Positions 7,469 through 17,217 are shown, counted from the stretch's first letter. The stretch: DNA of 64,000 nucleotides from Tetragenococcus halophilus (GCF_021474685.1 NZ_JAKEIT010000004.1:1-64000); one strand, 5' to 3'. Numbers and translations: made by a program. The notes: generated by a model not told the origin, from the letters alone.

Positions 7469-8344
7469 TTAAACATTTAATTGTTGTCCTACTGTAACCA
7501 TTTGGTCTGTTAGCCCATTATTAGCCATCAACTCATCTAGAGAAATCCCTTGGTTTTGTGCAATATCCCATAAAGTATCACCTTGTTGTACTGTATAGGT
7601 TGAGCCTGTACTTGTAGATGCCTGAGTTTGTTCAGAAGTCGACTCACCTTCTGCACTATCTTCTGTCTCTTGAGTTGAAACTGTAGTACCTCCAGCTTGT
7701 GCTGGTGTATCAAACTGCGTTAAATTATAAGCTTCAATTAAGGCGTTAAGTTTTTGACCATAATCCGGATCAGTAGCATATCTTCCCGTAAGATAAGACG
7801 TCGCATCTGTATAACTAGACGTTTGGCTTTTCCAAGTTCCTTCATAATTAGGAGCACCAGATGAGTAACTAGAAGCTTTCAAAACAGCTGCATGATCCTG
7901 TAAAGACTCTTCATAACTATTGTAAACTCTAAATGGTTCGTCCATAGTTTCCCACTTGCCATCAACATATTCTTTAGTGGACATCCAAATCGAAGGTTCT
8001 TGACCATAAGCTTTCACACCAAATAAATTATATGTAGGTGAAGAAGAAAGAGAAGAATTGCCGTTACCGCTTTCTAACAACGCTTGTGCAATCATAACAG
8101 AAGCATACAAGTCATTGTTGTCTGCAATCTGTTGTGCTGAAGTACCAATTTGATTGATTAAATAAGAAGCTTCATTTTCTGATGGTTGATACTCCTCTGC
8201 ATAGCTTTCCTGTGGAAGTAAAGCAGCCGTAGTCGGAGCAATAACCAAACCAGTACCTACTAATGATAATACTGTTTTCTTATTAAATTTTTTATCAAAC
8301 GTTCTCTTTTTTTGATGACGCTCACTACGTGTTCTGTAAACCAT
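7469..8344 (-). CDS. Secreted N-acetylglucosaminidase with one LysM domain
   Basis: Predicted peptidoglycan hydrolase, 291 residues. An N-terminal basic stretch plus hydrophobic core (KKTVLSLVGTGLVIAPTTAA) with a likely cleavage after SYA near residue 49 marks a signal peptide. Residues about 55-215 are a glycoside-hydrolase-73-type glucosaminidase domain (IAQALLESGNGNSSLSSSPT with its catalytic Glu, YNLFGVKA, YATDPDYGQKLNALIEAY). A Ser/Thr/Glu/Gln-rich linker leads to a C-terminal LysM (YTVQQGDTLWDIAQNQGISL) that binds peptidoglycan. It resembles enterococcal AtlA-type autolysins but has a single LysM. CCTC-rich DNA before the ATG gives a GAGGAGGATG RBS. Confidence 0.88.
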   Translation of the reverse strand: MVYRTRSERHQKKRTFDKKFNKKTVLSLVGTGLVIAPTTAALLPQESYAEEYQPSENEASYLINQIGTSAQQIADNNDLYASVMIAQALLESGNGNSSLSSSPTYNLFGVKAYGQEPSIWMSTKEYVDGKWETMDEPFRVYNSYEESLQDHAAVLKASSYSSGAPNYEGTWKSQTSSYTDATSYLTGRYATDPDYGQKLNALIEAYNLTQFDTPAQAGGTTVSTQETEDSAEGESTSEQTQASTSTGSTYTVQQGDTLWDIAQNQGISLDELMANNGLTDQMVTVGQQLNV

Positions 8345-8544
8345 AACATCCTCCTCTGGGAAACTTTTAAAAAACTTTGTTAAGAAAATTAAGAATCCTA
8401 TAAAAATAATTGTAAATTAAAAAAGAAAATAAAACAACATTTTTACTCTATTTTATTCAAAAAACCTTTACATTAATCTTTCTATTTACTGACATAACAG
8501 CAAAAGACTTCAAGAAAATTTTTAAAAGTTTTTAGAAAGATAAC
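8345..8544. other. Intergenic region upstream of the glucosaminidase gene
   Basis: AT-rich stretch of about 200 bases that should carry the glucosaminidase promoter on the minus strand. I see no convincing -35/-10 pair, operator or small gene in it. Confidence 0.3.
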
Positions 8545-8583
8545 AAAAAGCACAGAAACTTTATTAAGCTTCCGTGCTTTTTT
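8545..8583 (-). terminator. Terminator of tkt
   Basis: AAAAAGCAC and GTGCTTTTT pair, with a further inner stem CTT/AAG and small bulges. It lies immediately after the tkt stop. Confidence 0.8.
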
Positions 8584-8587
8584 ATAA

Positions 8588-10585
8588 CTAGTTCATTGAT
8601 TTAAAAATCGATACGATATTTTCTGCAGTAAATCCGTATTCTTCTAATACTTTACCGCCTGGAGCTGAAGCGCCAAAACGATCGATTGTTAGTAACTCTC
8701 CATCGTCTTTAACGTATTTATGCCAACCAAATGAAGCGCCTGCTTCGATACCTAAACGTTTTTTGATACCGCTTGGTAGAACAGATTCTTTATAGGCTTC
8801 ACTTTGTTGTTCAAATAAATCAAAACTTGGAAGAGAAACCACTGAAACATCAATATCGTCACTTGCTAATTTTTCTTGAGCTTCTACTGCTAAATGAACT
8901 TCGGAACCACTCGCAATTAAAATTCCATCCGGTTTATTACCCTTTTGTGAAGAAATGACATATCCACCTTTAGCTAGATTTTCTTCAACATCTTCTGTTG
9001 TACCAGCTAGTGTGGGTAGATTTTGACGGCTTAAAACAAGCATTGTTGGATGTGTTTTAGCTTGCATAGCCATTTTCCAAGCTGCTCGAGTTTCGTTCCC
9101 ATCAGCAGGACGGATAACGCTCATGTTCGGCATAGCACGTAAACTAGCTAAATGTTCAACGGGTTCGTGAGTAGGTCCATCTTCACCTACAGCAACAGAA
9201 TCATGGGTGAAAACATAAGTTGTAGGTAAATGTTGGATAGCTGCTAAACGTAATGCAGGACGACAATAGTCACTAAAGACAAAGAATGTCCCGCCATATA
9301 TTTTGGTCCCACCATGTAATTGGATACCGTTCATAATCGCAACCATTGCAAATTCTCGTACACCAAACCAAATATTACGTCCTTCATATTGACCAGGCGC
9401 AAAATCTTTATCGTCAGTTGCCATTGTATTGTTTGAAGAAGATAAATCTGCCGATCCACCCCAGAAAGAAGGCAATGCTTTAGAAATGGCTTGAATGACA
9501 TCCTGACTGGATTTTCGACTAGCTTGTCCACTACCTACGTCATAATGTGGTAACTCTTTATCCCAACCTGTTGGTAGTTCACCAGCAAAAGCTTTTTTCA
9601 ATTGTTCTGCCTCATCTGGATATTTCTTCTCATAAGCCGCGAATAAGTCATTCCATTCAGCCTCTGCTTTTTCACCATGATCTATCATCGTTTCCTTAAA
9701 ACGAGCGGCTGCTTCTTCTGGCACTGTAAACTCAGGGTAATCCCAGCCAAAGAAATGCTTAGCTGCGGTAACGCCTTCTTCACCAAGAGCAGCACCATGA
9801 ACAGCGGCTGTTCCTTCTTTTGGCGAACCTAAACCAATGACTGTTTTTACTTCGATTAAAGTTGGTTGATCTGTATTTTCTTTTGCTTGTTCTATTGCTT
9901 TAGCAATGGCTTCCATATCTGTGCCATCTTCTACTAATAAATATTGCCAACCATATGCTTCATAACGTTTACCCACATTTTCAGTAAACGCTTTAGACGT
10001 TGGGCCGTCTAAAGAGATCTCATTGGAATCATACAAAACGATCAATTTTCCCAATTCTAAATGACCTGCTAAAGAGGATGCTTCTTGGGATACTCCTTCC
10101 ATTAAATCACCATCACCTGCTAATGCATAAGTATAATGATCAATAATGGAGAAATCTTCTTTATTGTACTGTGCAGCCAAATGAGCTTCTGTCATTGCCA
10201 TACCTACTGCCATAGCAAGACCTTGACCTAAAGGACCTGTTGTCGCTTCTACCCCATCGATGTCACCAACTTCTGGATGGCCTGGTGTTTGGCTACCGTA
10301 CTGGCGAAAGTTTTTTAGATCATCGATTGAAATATTATAACCAGAACAGTGCAATAAACTATATAATAAAGCTGAACCATGTCCTGCTGACAAAACAAAA
10401 CGATCCCGATCGATCCAGTTCCGTGAAGTTTTCGGATTCACTTTCAAATATTTTGTCCATAAAGCATAAGCCATTGGTGCAGCGCCTAAAGGTAAGCCAG
10501 GGTGACCTGAATTAGCTTTTTGAACAGCATCAATGCTTAATGTTCGCAGCGTGTTTACGCCTATTTCATCAATCTCATCAAACAA
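8588..10585 (-). CDS. tkt: Transketolase
   Basis: Thiamine-pyrophosphate enzyme of the pentose phosphate pathway, 665 residues, the full usual length. The cofactor-binding motif [20 protein letters not shown] is near residue 157. The early [18 protein letters not shown] and the pyrimidine-domain stretch [20 protein letters not shown] near 464 carry active-site residues. The C-terminal domain runs from about 535. A TTGAAA-N17-TATAAT promoter precedes it. In B. subtilis tkt lies near ynzC and lexA, and the same grouping holds here. Confidence 0.97.
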   Translation of the reverse strand: MFDEIDEIGVNTLRTLSIDAVQKANSGHPGLPLGAAPMAYALWTKYLKVNPKTSRNWIDRDRFVLSAGHGSALLYSLLHCSGYNISIDDLKNFRQYGSQTPGHPEVGDIDGVEATTGPLGQGLAMAVGMAMTEAHLAAQYNKEDFSIIDHYTYALAGDGDLMEGVSQEASSLAGHLELGKLIVLYDSNEISLDGPTSKAFTENVGKRYEAYGWQYLLVEDGTDMEAIAKAIEQAKENTDQPTLIEVKTVIGLGSPKEGTAAVHGAALGEEGVTAAKHFFGWDYPEFTVPEEAAARFKETMIDHGEKAEAEWNDLFAAYEKKYPDEAEQLKKAFAGELPTGWDKELPHYDVGSGQASRKSSQDVIQAISKALPSFWGGSADLSSSNNTMATDDKDFAPGQYEGRNIWFGVREFAMVAIMNGIQLHGGTKIYGGTFFVFSDYCRPALRLAAIQHLPTTYVFTHDSVAVGEDGPTHEPVEHLASLRAMPNMSVIRPADGNETRAAWKMAMQAKTHPTMLVLSRQNLPTLAGTTEDVEENLAKGGYVISSQKGNKPDGILIASGSEVHLAVEAQEKLASDDIDVSVVSLPSFDLFEQQSEAYKESVLPSGIKKRLGIEAGASFGWHKYVKDDGELLTIDRFGASAPGGKVLEEYGFTAENIVSIFKSMN

Positions 10586-10630
10586 TACGAACCCTCCTAT
10601 TTAGGTTAAATTTACTTTTAATACTATTTC

Positions 10631-10659
10631 ATTATAAAAGATTAACCGCTTTTTTTCAA
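10631..10659 (-). promoter_or_regulatory. tkt promoter
   Basis: On the minus strand TTGAAA (10659-10654) and TATAAT (10636-10631) are separated by exactly 17 bases, a near-consensus sigma-A promoter about 45 bases before the tkt start. Confidence 0.75.
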
Positions 10660-10668
10660 CTAAAATTG

Positions 10669-10712
10669 AAAAGGGATACACCGCTTATCAACGATCGTGT
10701 AATCCCTTTTTC
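10669..10712 (-). terminator. Terminator overlapping the 3' end of the ynzC-like gene
   Basis: AAAAGGGATTACAC in the minus strand pairs with GTGTATCCCTTTT with one bulged base. The first arm is formed by the last sense codons of the DUF896 gene, so termination signal and coding sequence share DNA. Confidence 0.75.
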
Positions 10713-10927
10713 TTTTGTATTTTCTTTAATTTTTCAGGTGTAACATCTTTTCCGTCAGGATCCACGACTTTCATACCTTCGATATGTTTTCTCATGCCTC
10801 CGCGAAAATCTTGCAGATATTCTTTTCTTAGTGTATCTTGTTCATTCTGTTCTTTATCTGTTAAACCTTCTGTCTTTTTTTTATTTGCTAATTCATTAAT
10901 ACGATTTATTTTTTCATCTGATATCAT
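10688..10927 (-). CDS. DUF896 (YnzC family) small protein
   Basis: A 79-residue cytosolic protein of the DUF896/YnzC family. The signature is [20 protein letters not shown], then [21 protein letters not shown] and a basic end. The family has an antiparallel two-helix N-terminal hairpin and no established biochemical function. The start at 10927 follows AAGGAG at the right spacing; the longer frame to 10981 has no RBS. In B. subtilis ynzC belongs to the LexA-controlled yneA-yneB-ynzC operon. Here it is divergent from lexA, with the lexA operator about 75 bases upstream, so SOS control is possible but not shown. Confidence 0.88.
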   Translation of the reverse strand: MISDEKINRINELANKKKTEGLTDKEQNEQDTLRKEYLQDFRGGMRKHIEGMKVVDPDGKDVTPEKLKKIQKKKGLHDR

Positions 10928-11002
10928 TACCGCAACTCCTTTCTTTCTTTTTATCATACACAAAGATAACAAAAAAAACAAACAACAGCATCTAAATTAA
11001 TG

Positions 11003-11016
11003 CGAACGTTTGTTTG
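11003..11016 (+). promoter_or_regulatory. LexA box of lexA
   Basis: CGAACGTTTGTTTG fits the Gram-positive SOS-box form CGAAC-N4-GTTYG. It overlaps the -35 hexamer TTGAAT (11014-11019), which is 17 bases from TAAACT (11037-11042). The arrangement fits LexA autorepression. Confidence 0.85.
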
Positions 11017-11042
11017 AATTCTATAACAACATATGCTAAACT
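11014..11042 (+). promoter_or_regulatory. lexA promoter
   Basis: TTGAAT and TAAACT are spaced by 17 bases. The 5' part lies inside the LexA box and the start codon is about 30 bases downstream of the -10. Confidence 0.7.
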
Positions 11043-11074
11043 TTAATTAATAAGAAAGAGAGAAGGTGTTAACT

Positions 11075-11692
11075 TTGGCAAAAAAAACAGAGAATCGACA
11101 GATTGAAGTCCTAAAATTTATTCATACATGCGTAAGCCAAAAAGGATACCCGCCTACTGTTAGGGAAATTGGTGAAGGCGTTAGTTTATCTTCTACTTCA
11201 ACTGTTCATGGGCATTTATCACGTTTAGAAAAAAAAGGAATGATTCAACGTGATCCTACAAAGCCGCGTGCTATTGAGCTAACTTCTTTAGGATTAGAAG
11301 CAATCGGTGTGCAACAAGAAAGTATTCCAATGCTTGGTACTGTCACAGCCGGTGAACCTATTTTAGCTGTTGAAGAAGCTTCAGATTATTTTCCTATTCC
11401 GCCCAATTTAACTAGTCTTGATGGGCAATTATTTATGCTCACTATTCGTGGCGAAAGTATGATCAATGCGGGAATTTTAGATGGAGACCAAGTCATTGTT
11501 CGCAAACAAAATTTTGCCGAAAATGGAGACATTGTCATCGCAATGACTGAGGAGGAAGAAGCAACCTGTAAGAGATTCTATAAAGAAAAGGATCATATTC
11601 GTTTACAACCTGAAAATGATTTTATGGAACCGATCATTTTGCCAATAGTTAAAATCTTAGGAGAAGTTGTTGGGCTCTATCGCCATTTCTAA
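11075..11692 (+). CDS. lexA: SOS repressor LexA
   Basis: LexA represses SOS genes until RecA filaments stimulate its self-cleavage. Length 205 residues. The winged-helix DNA-binding domain includes [20 protein letters not shown]. The cleavage site is the Ala-Gly pair in [12 protein letters not shown] near residue 90. The catalytic Ser is in [10 protein letters not shown] near 127 and the catalytic Lys in [17 protein letters not shown] near 160. The start is TTG at 11075 with GAAGG eight bases before it; the upstream GTG at 11066 overlaps that RBS. Confidence 0.97.
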   Translation: MAKKTENRQIEVLKFIHTCVSQKGYPPTVREIGEGVSLSSTSTVHGHLSRLEKKGMIQRDPTKPRAIELTSLGLEAIGVQQESIPMLGTVTAGEPILAVEEASDYFPIPPNLTSLDGQLFMLTIRGESMINAGILDGDQVIVRKQNFAENGDIVIAMTEEEEATCKRFYKEKDHIRLQPENDFMEPIILPIVKILGEVVGLYRHF

Positions 11693-11704
11693 CAAAATAC
11701 CAGT

Positions 11705-11739
11705 AAGATCTTCAAAAAAATGAAGATCTTTTATTTTTT
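11705..11739 (+). terminator. lexA terminator
   Basis: AAGATCTTCA and TGAAGATCTT form a ten-pair stem with a six-A loop followed by a T-rich run. It separates lexA from the next gene, which therefore uses its own promoter. Confidence 0.9.
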
Positions 11740-11741
11740 GC

Positions 11742-11770
11742 TTTACAAAGGGAACAAATATTCGTATAAT
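11742..11770 (+). promoter_or_regulatory. Promoter of the small SOS-type gene with a degenerate LexA box in the spacer
   Basis: TTTACA (11742-11747) and TATAAT (11765-11770) are exactly 17 bases apart. The spacer contains GGAACAAATATTCG (11751-11764), which resembles a LexA box with two substitutions. Confidence 0.75.
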
Positions 11771-11777
11771 GAAGTTA

Positions 11778-11791
11778 CAAACACTTGTTCG
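11778..11791 (+). promoter_or_regulatory. LexA box at the start site of the small membrane protein gene
   Basis: CAAACACTTGTTCG is the reverse complement of CGAACAAGTGTTTG and matches CGAAC-N4-GTTYG fully. It begins eight bases after the -10 hexamer, at the expected transcription start, where a bound repressor would block initiation. Confidence 0.82.
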
Positions 11792-11815
11792 CATGCAAGA
11801 AGGGAGTCATTTACT

Positions 11816-12010
11816 ATGAAAGGAATACGTCGTTTTGGGTTGATGATCGTTATATTATTAATCGGCATCACAATCGGGCACTTTGGCCTTTTTATTTCAA
11901 CTTTATTTGTCTGTCCTTTAATTACCTTATGGCTATTACTCTGGGATGATAAAAAGAATAGTCAAATAGAATATAAACGTCAAATACATCGTTATCAAAC
12001 AAAACCATAA
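11816..12010 (+). CDS. Small two-helix membrane protein, probably SOS-induced
   Basis: A 64-residue protein. A short basic N-terminus (MKGIRRF) is followed by two adjacent hydrophobic segments, about 8-23 and 24-43, and a charged tail (WDDKKNSQIEYKRQIHRY). Both ends are predicted inside the cell. AAGGGAG stands nine bases before the ATG. It has its own promoter with one perfect and one degenerate LexA box and lies directly behind lexA. Firmicutes often keep a LexA-controlled division inhibitor beside lexA (YneA in Bacillus, SosA in Staphylococcus). This protein has no LysM and no extracellular domain, so a similar role is inference from location and control only. I do not recognise the family. 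Confidence 0.75.
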   Translation: MKGIRRFGLMIVILLIGITIGHFGLFISTLFVCPLITLWLLLWDDKKNSQIEYKRQIHRYQTKP

Positions 12011-12053
12011 AAAGAAGCTTAAAACCATTTGAGTTGGTTTTAAGCTTCTTTTA
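12009..12053. terminator. Bidirectional terminator between the small SOS gene and apt
   Basis: An 18-base perfect inverted repeat (AAAAGAAGCTTAAAACCA and its complement) with a seven-base loop. The A and T tracts at its ends let it serve both converging genes. Confidence 0.9.
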
Positions 12054-12081
12054 TAACTCTTTACTCTTTTCAAACAATGTA

Positions 12082-12594
12082 TTAATAGTCTAATAAAGTA
12101 AGTATTTCGTAATCTTCAATCTTATCTCTTCCATGTAAATCTAATAATTCAATCAAGAAAGCACAACCGATAACAACGCCTCCTAATTTTTCAACTAGAT
12201 CTATCGTAGCCTTTACAGTGCCGCCAGTAGCTAATAAGTCATCACAAACAAGTACTCTTTGTCCAGGTTTAATAGCATCCTCGTGTAGCGTCAAGGTATC
12301 CTGACCGTATTCTTTATCGTAGGTTACTTCAATCGTTTTACGAGGTAATTTGCCTGGTTTACGAACAGGTGCAAAACCTACGCCAACCTCATAAGCCACG
12401 GGACAACCTACAATAAACCCACGTGCTTCAGGCCCTACCACCATATCAATTTGCTTTTTATCAGCATAATCAACAATTTTATTTACTGCTTCACGGTAAG
12501 CTTTACCATCTGCCATAAGAGGTGATATATCTCTAAAGGTAACGCCTTCTTCGGGGTAATCAGGAATACTTGCAATATAATCTTCTAAATTCAC
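12082..12594 (-). CDS. apt: Adenine phosphoribosyltransferase
   Basis: Purine salvage enzyme converting adenine and PRPP to AMP, 170 residues, the usual length. It has the early [17 protein letters not shown] segment and the PRPP-binding motif [20 protein letters not shown] near residue 117, with [20 protein letters not shown] in front. It lies downstream of recJ with a 57-base gap that holds an AGGAGG RBS and no clear terminator. The recJ-apt pairing is common in Firmicutes, so the two are probably co-transcribed. Confidence 0.96.
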   Translation of the reverse strand: MNLEDYIASIPDYPEEGVTFRDISPLMADGKAYREAVNKIVDYADKKQIDMVVGPEARGFIVGCPVAYEVGVGFAPVRKPGKLPRKTIEVTYDKEYGQDTLTLHEDAIKPGQRVLVCDDLLATGGTVKATIDLVEKLGGVVIGCAFLIELLDLHGRDKIEDYEILTLLDY

Positions 12595-12651
12595 TTATTT
12601 TTCCTCCTAATAAACGTGCATATAATATTTTTAATATCAAATACTTGTTTT

Positions 12652-14949
12652 TTATGTTGCTAACCAGCTTTTCAAAGATGGTAAATCACTTAGCAATAAA
12701 AACTCTTCTGTTTTGATTTTTTCCAGCCGTTTTTGATAAGTTTGACTTTCTGTCAATGCTTGAGGTTTTGGATCTTGTACTTGATTCATAATCCCATCTG
12801 TTATTGTAACAAATCCTAAGTCAAAAAACACTTGAATCATAAAAAACAATAATTTTTCTGGAATAGCTAAATATTGCGCAATAACGGGTAGCTTGTATCT
12901 CACATCCACTTGCTGTTGTTTGGAGATAAAGTGAAATAACTTAGCGTACTGTTCTCGTGTCCCTACGCCATCTAGATAAGCATCATCTTTAGCTGAGCAT
13001 AAGAAAAAGACACGTGAGACTTGAGTTGTTTTAATAGCTTCTTTAGCTTTTTCTAATTGTATTGGACAGTTGAAAAGCACCAACTGATTAAAAGTAGTCT
13101 CTTCTATTGCAGAAAGAAAGTCCTGTGAATCTTTATAGGTTACTACCGGATGGTCAATTTTTTCCTCGATTTTTTTTGTTTCTTTTTCAGAAAAACTGAC
13201 AAACAATGTTGGTTCTACAAATGTTAGATTTTGCTGGTACTTTTTTGAACGGTAATCAAATACTTGCAGGTGATTGATACGATAATCCTTTAAAACAATT
13301 TGAGGAATACGTTTATGATTCCACTCATTAATCGACAATTGCGCTACAATATCAATAAATTCACTTTGAAATTCTAAAATATCCGGACCAAAACCAAAGC
13401 CGATCCCTTCCACATTTTCTTCAGAAGGATCTTTTAAGGATAATTTCAAATGTTTACCGTCCGCTCCGACAGTCCGAGTATTTATTGCAGAACAATCTTT
13501 AAACAAAATATGCGGCAGCGGGTTATCCATACCAAAAGGCGCTAAGCTTTGCATCGCTTCAATATGTTGCAATTTAACATCTGACAAGCTAAGTATTGCA
13601 TCAACGGATAAATAATTTTCTGGCTGGATATTATTTGAATCAAGTATTTCATTTACTTTTTTTATTAGTAAAGACAAATTCTCTTTTTGTATACTAAGTC
13701 CGACAGCGGCATGGTGTCCACCAAAACTAGTCATTAATTCGCGAGTTTGATCTAAAAGTTTGAATAAATTAACTGAATCAACACTGCGTCCCGACCCTTT
13801 TAAAAGTCCTTCTTGCGTTTGAGTCAAAACAATCGTAGGTTTTCCTACTTTTTGTGCAATATTTCCTGCGACGATTCCTAGTACGCCTTCATTCCAATTT
13901 TCTCCTGCAATTATTTGAATCTTTTTATCCGGAGATAACTGTTGCATGGCTTCTTCAGTTATCTTTTGAGTGAGGGCTTTTCTTTGTGTATTCACTTGAT
14001 TCAATTGTTCAGATAAATAGGAAGCTCTCTCTTGATCAAAAGTAGTTAATAACTCTACCGCTTCATTAGGATCTTGTAAACGTCCTAAAGCGTTTAACCT
14101 GGGAGCGATCGCAAAACCAATGGTTGACTCATCCACTTCTTCTATACGGATTTGACTCACCTGTAACAATTCAAGTAAGCCGATTCGCTGTGTTTGTTTT
14201 AAAGCCTCTAGTCCAAAAACAACTAGCGCGCGATTTTCATCAGTAAGTGAAACCATATCAGCAACGGTACCGATGGCTACCAAATCTAAAAAGTCCGTGG
14301 GTACTTCATCAAGTAACGCGCAAGCAAACTTAAAAGCAACGCCCACACCGGCTAGTTCACCAAAAGGGTATCGTCCTTCTGGATAACGCGGATGAATAAT
14401 AGCATAAGCATCAGGTAATGTCTGGGGTAATTCGTGGTGATCAGTAACGATCACGTCTACATTCTGACTATTAGCAAAATCAATTGCTTCATGGCCAGAA
14501 ACGCCATTATCAACTGTAAGTATCAGTTGAACACCTTCAGCTATTTTTTCTTTATACATCTCTACATTAGGGCCATATCCATCTTTAAAGCGATTTGGTA
14601 AATAATAATCAACATCAGCGCCTAAAAGCTCTAATGTTTCTTTTATCAGTGATGTACTCGTAATACCATCAGCATCGTAGTCACCATAAACCAAAATTTT
14701 TTCTTCATTTTCCAGTGCTTGCTGCACCCGTGAAACGGCCTTTTCCATATCAAATAGTTGAAATGGATCATGTAATTGATCAAGTGACGGATGAAAAAAA
14801 GTTGTTATTTCCTGCGGGCTTTGAATCCCACGTCGCCAAAGAAGTTTTCCCAAAAAGCTAGGTATCTTTTCTTTTTTTAATTGATCAATAAATTCTTCTG
14901 GCAATTCTACGTCTGGTGGAAGCTGCCAATTATAATTTGCTGGTTTCAA
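12652..14949 (-). CDS. recJ: Single-strand DNA exonuclease RecJ
   Basis: A 5'-3' single-strand exonuclease of the DHH family used in recombination and repair, 765 residues. The DHH motifs are visible: DYDADGITSTSL near residue 90, DNGVSGHEAID near 146, VIVTDHHELP near 168, and GVGVAFK near 201. DHHA1 has SGRSVDSVNLF and the GGHHAAVGL motif near 412. The C-terminal region past about 560 is the longer Firmicute extension. I chose TTG at 14949 because AGGAG stands six bases before it; the GTG at 14967 lies upstream of that RBS. Confidence 0.95.
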   Translation of the reverse strand: MKPANYNWQLPPDVELPEEFIDQLKKEKIPSFLGKLLWRRGIQSPQEITTFFHPSLDQLHDPFQLFDMEKAVSRVQQALENEEKILVYGDYDADGITSTSLIKETLELLGADVDYYLPNRFKDGYGPNVEMYKEKIAEGVQLILTVDNGVSGHEAIDFANSQNVDVIVTDHHELPQTLPDAYAIIHPRYPEGRYPFGELAGVGVAFKFACALLDEVPTDFLDLVAIGTVADMVSLTDENRALVVFGLEALKQTQRIGLLELLQVSQIRIEEVDESTIGFAIAPRLNALGRLQDPNEAVELLTTFDQERASYLSEQLNQVNTQRKALTQKITEEAMQQLSPDKKIQIIAGENWNEGVLGIVAGNIAQKVGKPTIVLTQTQEGLLKGSGRSVDSVNLFKLLDQTRELMTSFGGHHAAVGLSIQKENLSLLIKKVNEILDSNNIQPENYLSVDAILSLSDVKLQHIEAMQSLAPFGMDNPLPHILFKDCSAINTRTVGADGKHLKLSLKDPSEENVEGIGFGFGPDILEFQSEFIDIVAQLSINEWNHKRIPQIVLKDYRINHLQVFDYRSKKYQQNLTFVEPTLFVSFSEKETKKIEEKIDHPVVTYKDSQDFLSAIEETTFNQLVLFNCPIQLEKAKEAIKTTQVSRVFFLCSAKDDAYLDGVGTREQYAKLFHFISKQQQVDVRYKLPVIAQYLAIPEKLLFFMIQVFFDLGFVTITDGIMNQVQDPKPQALTESQTYQKRLEKIKTEEFLLLSDLPSLKSWLAT

Positions 14950-14998
14950 ACAATCACTCCTAACCACAACATTATATTATAGCAAACCTAAACAAATA

Positions 14999-15048
14999 AG
15001 CAAAGAAAGGATAATTTTTTAGTTAAAACATCCTTTCTTTGCTAGTTT
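14999..15048 (-). terminator. Terminator of the LapA-like gene
   Basis: AGCAAAGAAAGGAT pairs perfectly with ATCCTTTCTTTGCT around a 17-base loop, just after the stop of the LapA-like gene and before recJ. Confidence 0.75.
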
Positions 15049-15051
15049 TTA

Positions 15052-15453
15052 TTAACTATCTGAAGAGTGTTCTTCTTCCTTTGCTTGTGCTGTTTCTTCT
15101 TCAACTGCAGCACTTTGGTCACTGTCTGCTTTTAAAGCAGCTATTTTATTATTGTATTCACGTTCTAATTCTTGTCGTTTATCCGCTACTTTTTGGTCAA
15201 GTGATTGTTCAAGTTCACCTAATTGTTTTTTTAAAGATTTGATTTCTTTTCTTTGATGCCAAATCGTACTAGTAGCAACCAATGCAATGACTATGGCGCC
15301 TAAAAATGCTGACCCAATAATAATAATAACAAGTGGTGCTGATAGTTGGGAAAATCCAAAATTTATAGGAACATCCATGTTATTCATCACCGCAAATAAT
15401 ACAATCAATAAGGTTAAAACAAATCCAAGAATAATTCGCCATTGACTTTTCAT
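15052..15453 (-). CDS. LapA-domain (DUF1049) small membrane protein
   Basis: A 133-residue integral membrane protein with two transmembrane helices (about 6-24 and 38-64). A cytosolic coiled coil follows (HQRKEIKSLKKQLGELEQSL and onward to about 105), then an acidic Glu/Ser end. The arrangement is that of the LapA/DUF1049 family, whose role in Gram-positive bacteria is unknown. It is preceded within 31 bases by the SDR gene in the same direction, so it is probably the last gene of the obg-to-SDR transcription unit. Confidence 0.75.
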   Translation of the reverse strand: MKSQWRIILGFVLTLLIVLFAVMNNMDVPINFGFSQLSAPLVIIIIGSAFLGAIVIALVATSTIWHQRKEIKSLKKQLGELEQSLDQKVADKRQELEREYNNKIAALKADSDQSAAVEEETAQAKEEEHSSDS

Positions 15454-15484
15454 AAAAACACTCCCTCACTTTATACTAATGAAA

Positions 15485-16273
15485 CTATTTTTGATTGAAG
15501 ATACCCGCTGCTAAAAAATCACCGACTTTAGGAAATAGTTGATAGGCTCTAGCAGCAAATTCCATAATCGCCGGTTGGTTAATTTCTCGTTTAGGACGAC
15601 TTATCTGTTTGACGATTTTATGTGCCAGCTTATTAGGTTTTATAACAAAAGCATCCACATTTTCCAGATAATTGCCACTAGGATCGGCTTTGTCGAAAAA
15701 TTCAGTTCGAATCGGACCTGGATTCACAGTTGTCACTGCAATACCAAATGGTTTTAATTCTAAACGTAAAGCATTTGAAAAACCAAGAACAGCAAATTTA
15801 GTCGCAGAATAAATACTAGACTTAGGCGTAGCCATTTTACCTGCCATTGAAGCAATATTTATAATATGTCCGCGTTTACTTTCTAACATATCTGAAGCAA
15901 CACGTTGCGTTAGAAGCATTAAGCCTAAAACATTCACTTCAAACATCTCTCTGATTTTTTCCTGTTCAAAAGAGACAAAATTATCAAAATGGCCAAAGCC
16001 TGCATCATTAACCAAACAATCGACAGCCCCTACTTCTTGTTTTACTCTTTCATACATACGCTCAATACTGTCAGGATCTGAAACGTCAAGTTGAAAAGCA
16101 TAAGCTTCATTTTGGCTAAGTTGCTTACATTTTTCTTTTACTTGACCGATCAATTGGATACGTCTTGCACATACAATGATAATTGCCCCTCTTTTGGCGG
16201 CTTCGTAACAAATCTGTTCACCTAAACCTGAAGAAGCTCCCGTAACTAGAATAACTTTATTTTTTAAATTCAT
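15485..16273 (-). CDS. Short-chain dehydrogenase/reductase (DltE/YqjQ type)
   Basis: Classical SDR oxidoreductase, 262 residues. The dinucleotide motif TGASSGLG is near residue 12, NDAG near 87, the catalytic Ser in INIASMAGK near 140 and YSATK near 153, so the active-site set is complete. The substrate is not known. The ATG overlaps the rnz stop (ATGA), which points to translational coupling and decides the start; the longer frame to 16312 lies within rnz. In B. subtilis the rnz-linked SDR is YqjQ. Confidence 0.88.
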   Translation of the reverse strand: MNLKNKVILVTGASSGLGEQICYEAAKRGAIIIVCARRIQLIGQVKEKCKQLSQNEAYAFQLDVSDPDSIERMYERVKQEVGAVDCLVNDAGFGHFDNFVSFEQEKIREMFEVNVLGLMLLTQRVASDMLESKRGHIINIASMAGKMATPKSSIYSATKFAVLGFSNALRLELKPFGIAVTTVNPGPIRTEFFDKADPSGNYLENVDAFVIKPNKLAHKIVKQISRPKREINQPAIMEFAARAYQLFPKVGDFLAAGIFNQK

Positions 16274-17217
16274 TGATTTTCCTCCCTTTCTTGAAATGGA
16301 ATCATCATACAATAAAAATCTCTTGCTATGACCGTATGAGGAAAAACTTCTCGCGCTTCTTTTTCCAATTCTATCGTATCTTTATTAAGGTAACGAGCGC
16401 TAATATGGGTTAAAATTAATTGATTCACTCGCGCTTTTTTAGCCACTGTTGCCGCCTGTTGGGTTGTCGAATGATAATATGCCTTCGCAAGTTTGGCTTC
16501 ATGCTTGTTAAAAGTACTTTCATGAACCAAAACATCAGCATCTTCAGCTAGAGCAATGGCGTTTGCCGTATAACGAGTGTCACCCAAAATTGTTACCACT
16601 CGCCCTTTTTTAGCTTGACCAACAAAATCCTTTCCGTTAATTGTCTGACCATCTGTTAAAGTAACACTTTCACCTTGCTTTAATTTACCATAAATAGGTC
16701 CTGGTTTAACACCCAAAGCTTTTAGTTTTTCTACTTGCAATTCACCTTTATGATCTTTTTCTGTCACCCGAAAGCCAAAACTGGCAACACCATGGTCCAG
16801 TCTTTTACAAGTCACAACAAATTGATCATCTTCAAATAAGATTTCTTCATCACTTGATATTTCGATAAATTTTAAGGGATAGTTTAAATGTGTTTTCGAA
16901 ATTTTAAGGGAGGTACGAATAAAGTCTTCTATGCCTTTAGGGCCGTATATCTCTAGCGGTTTATCTCCTGCTTGGTTTGATCGGCTAGTAATCAAACCGG
17001 GTAAGCCAAATATATGATCACCATGTAAGTGACTAATAAATATCTTCTCAATTTTACGTGGCTTGATTGTTGTATGTAAAATTTGCATCTGAGTTCCTTC
17101 ACCACAATCAAATAACCAGATAGCATTACGCTCAGCCAAAAGCCGTAACGCAATACTAGTAACATTACGATGTTTTGCCGGTAAACCGGCCCCTGTTCCC
17201 AAAAATTCCAGTTCCAT
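16270..17217 (-). CDS. rnz: Ribonuclease Z (tRNA 3' endonuclease)
   Basis: Zinc-dependent metallo-beta-lactamase-fold nuclease that trims tRNA 3' trailers, 315 residues. The zinc motif [15 protein letters not shown] (HxHxDH) is near residue 62, [12 protein letters not shown] is at the N-terminus, LGDTRYT near 210 and HES near 233. A long exosite arm lies around 150-200. The gene is coupled to the SDR gene through an ATGA overlap. Confidence 0.96.
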   Translation of the reverse strand: MELEFLGTGAGLPAKHRNVTSIALRLLAERNAIWLFDCGEGTQMQILHTTIKPRKIEKIFISHLHGDHIFGLPGLITSRSNQAGDKPLEIYGPKGIEDFIRTSLKISKTHLNYPLKFIEISSDEEILFEDDQFVVTCKRLDHGVASFGFRVTEKDHKGELQVEKLKALGVKPGPIYGKLKQGESVTLTDGQTINGKDFVGQAKKGRVVTILGDTRYTANAIALAEDADVLVHESTFNKHEAKLAKAYYHSTTQQAATVAKKARVNQLILTHISARYLNKDTIELEKEAREVFPHTVIARDFYCMMIPFQEREENQ

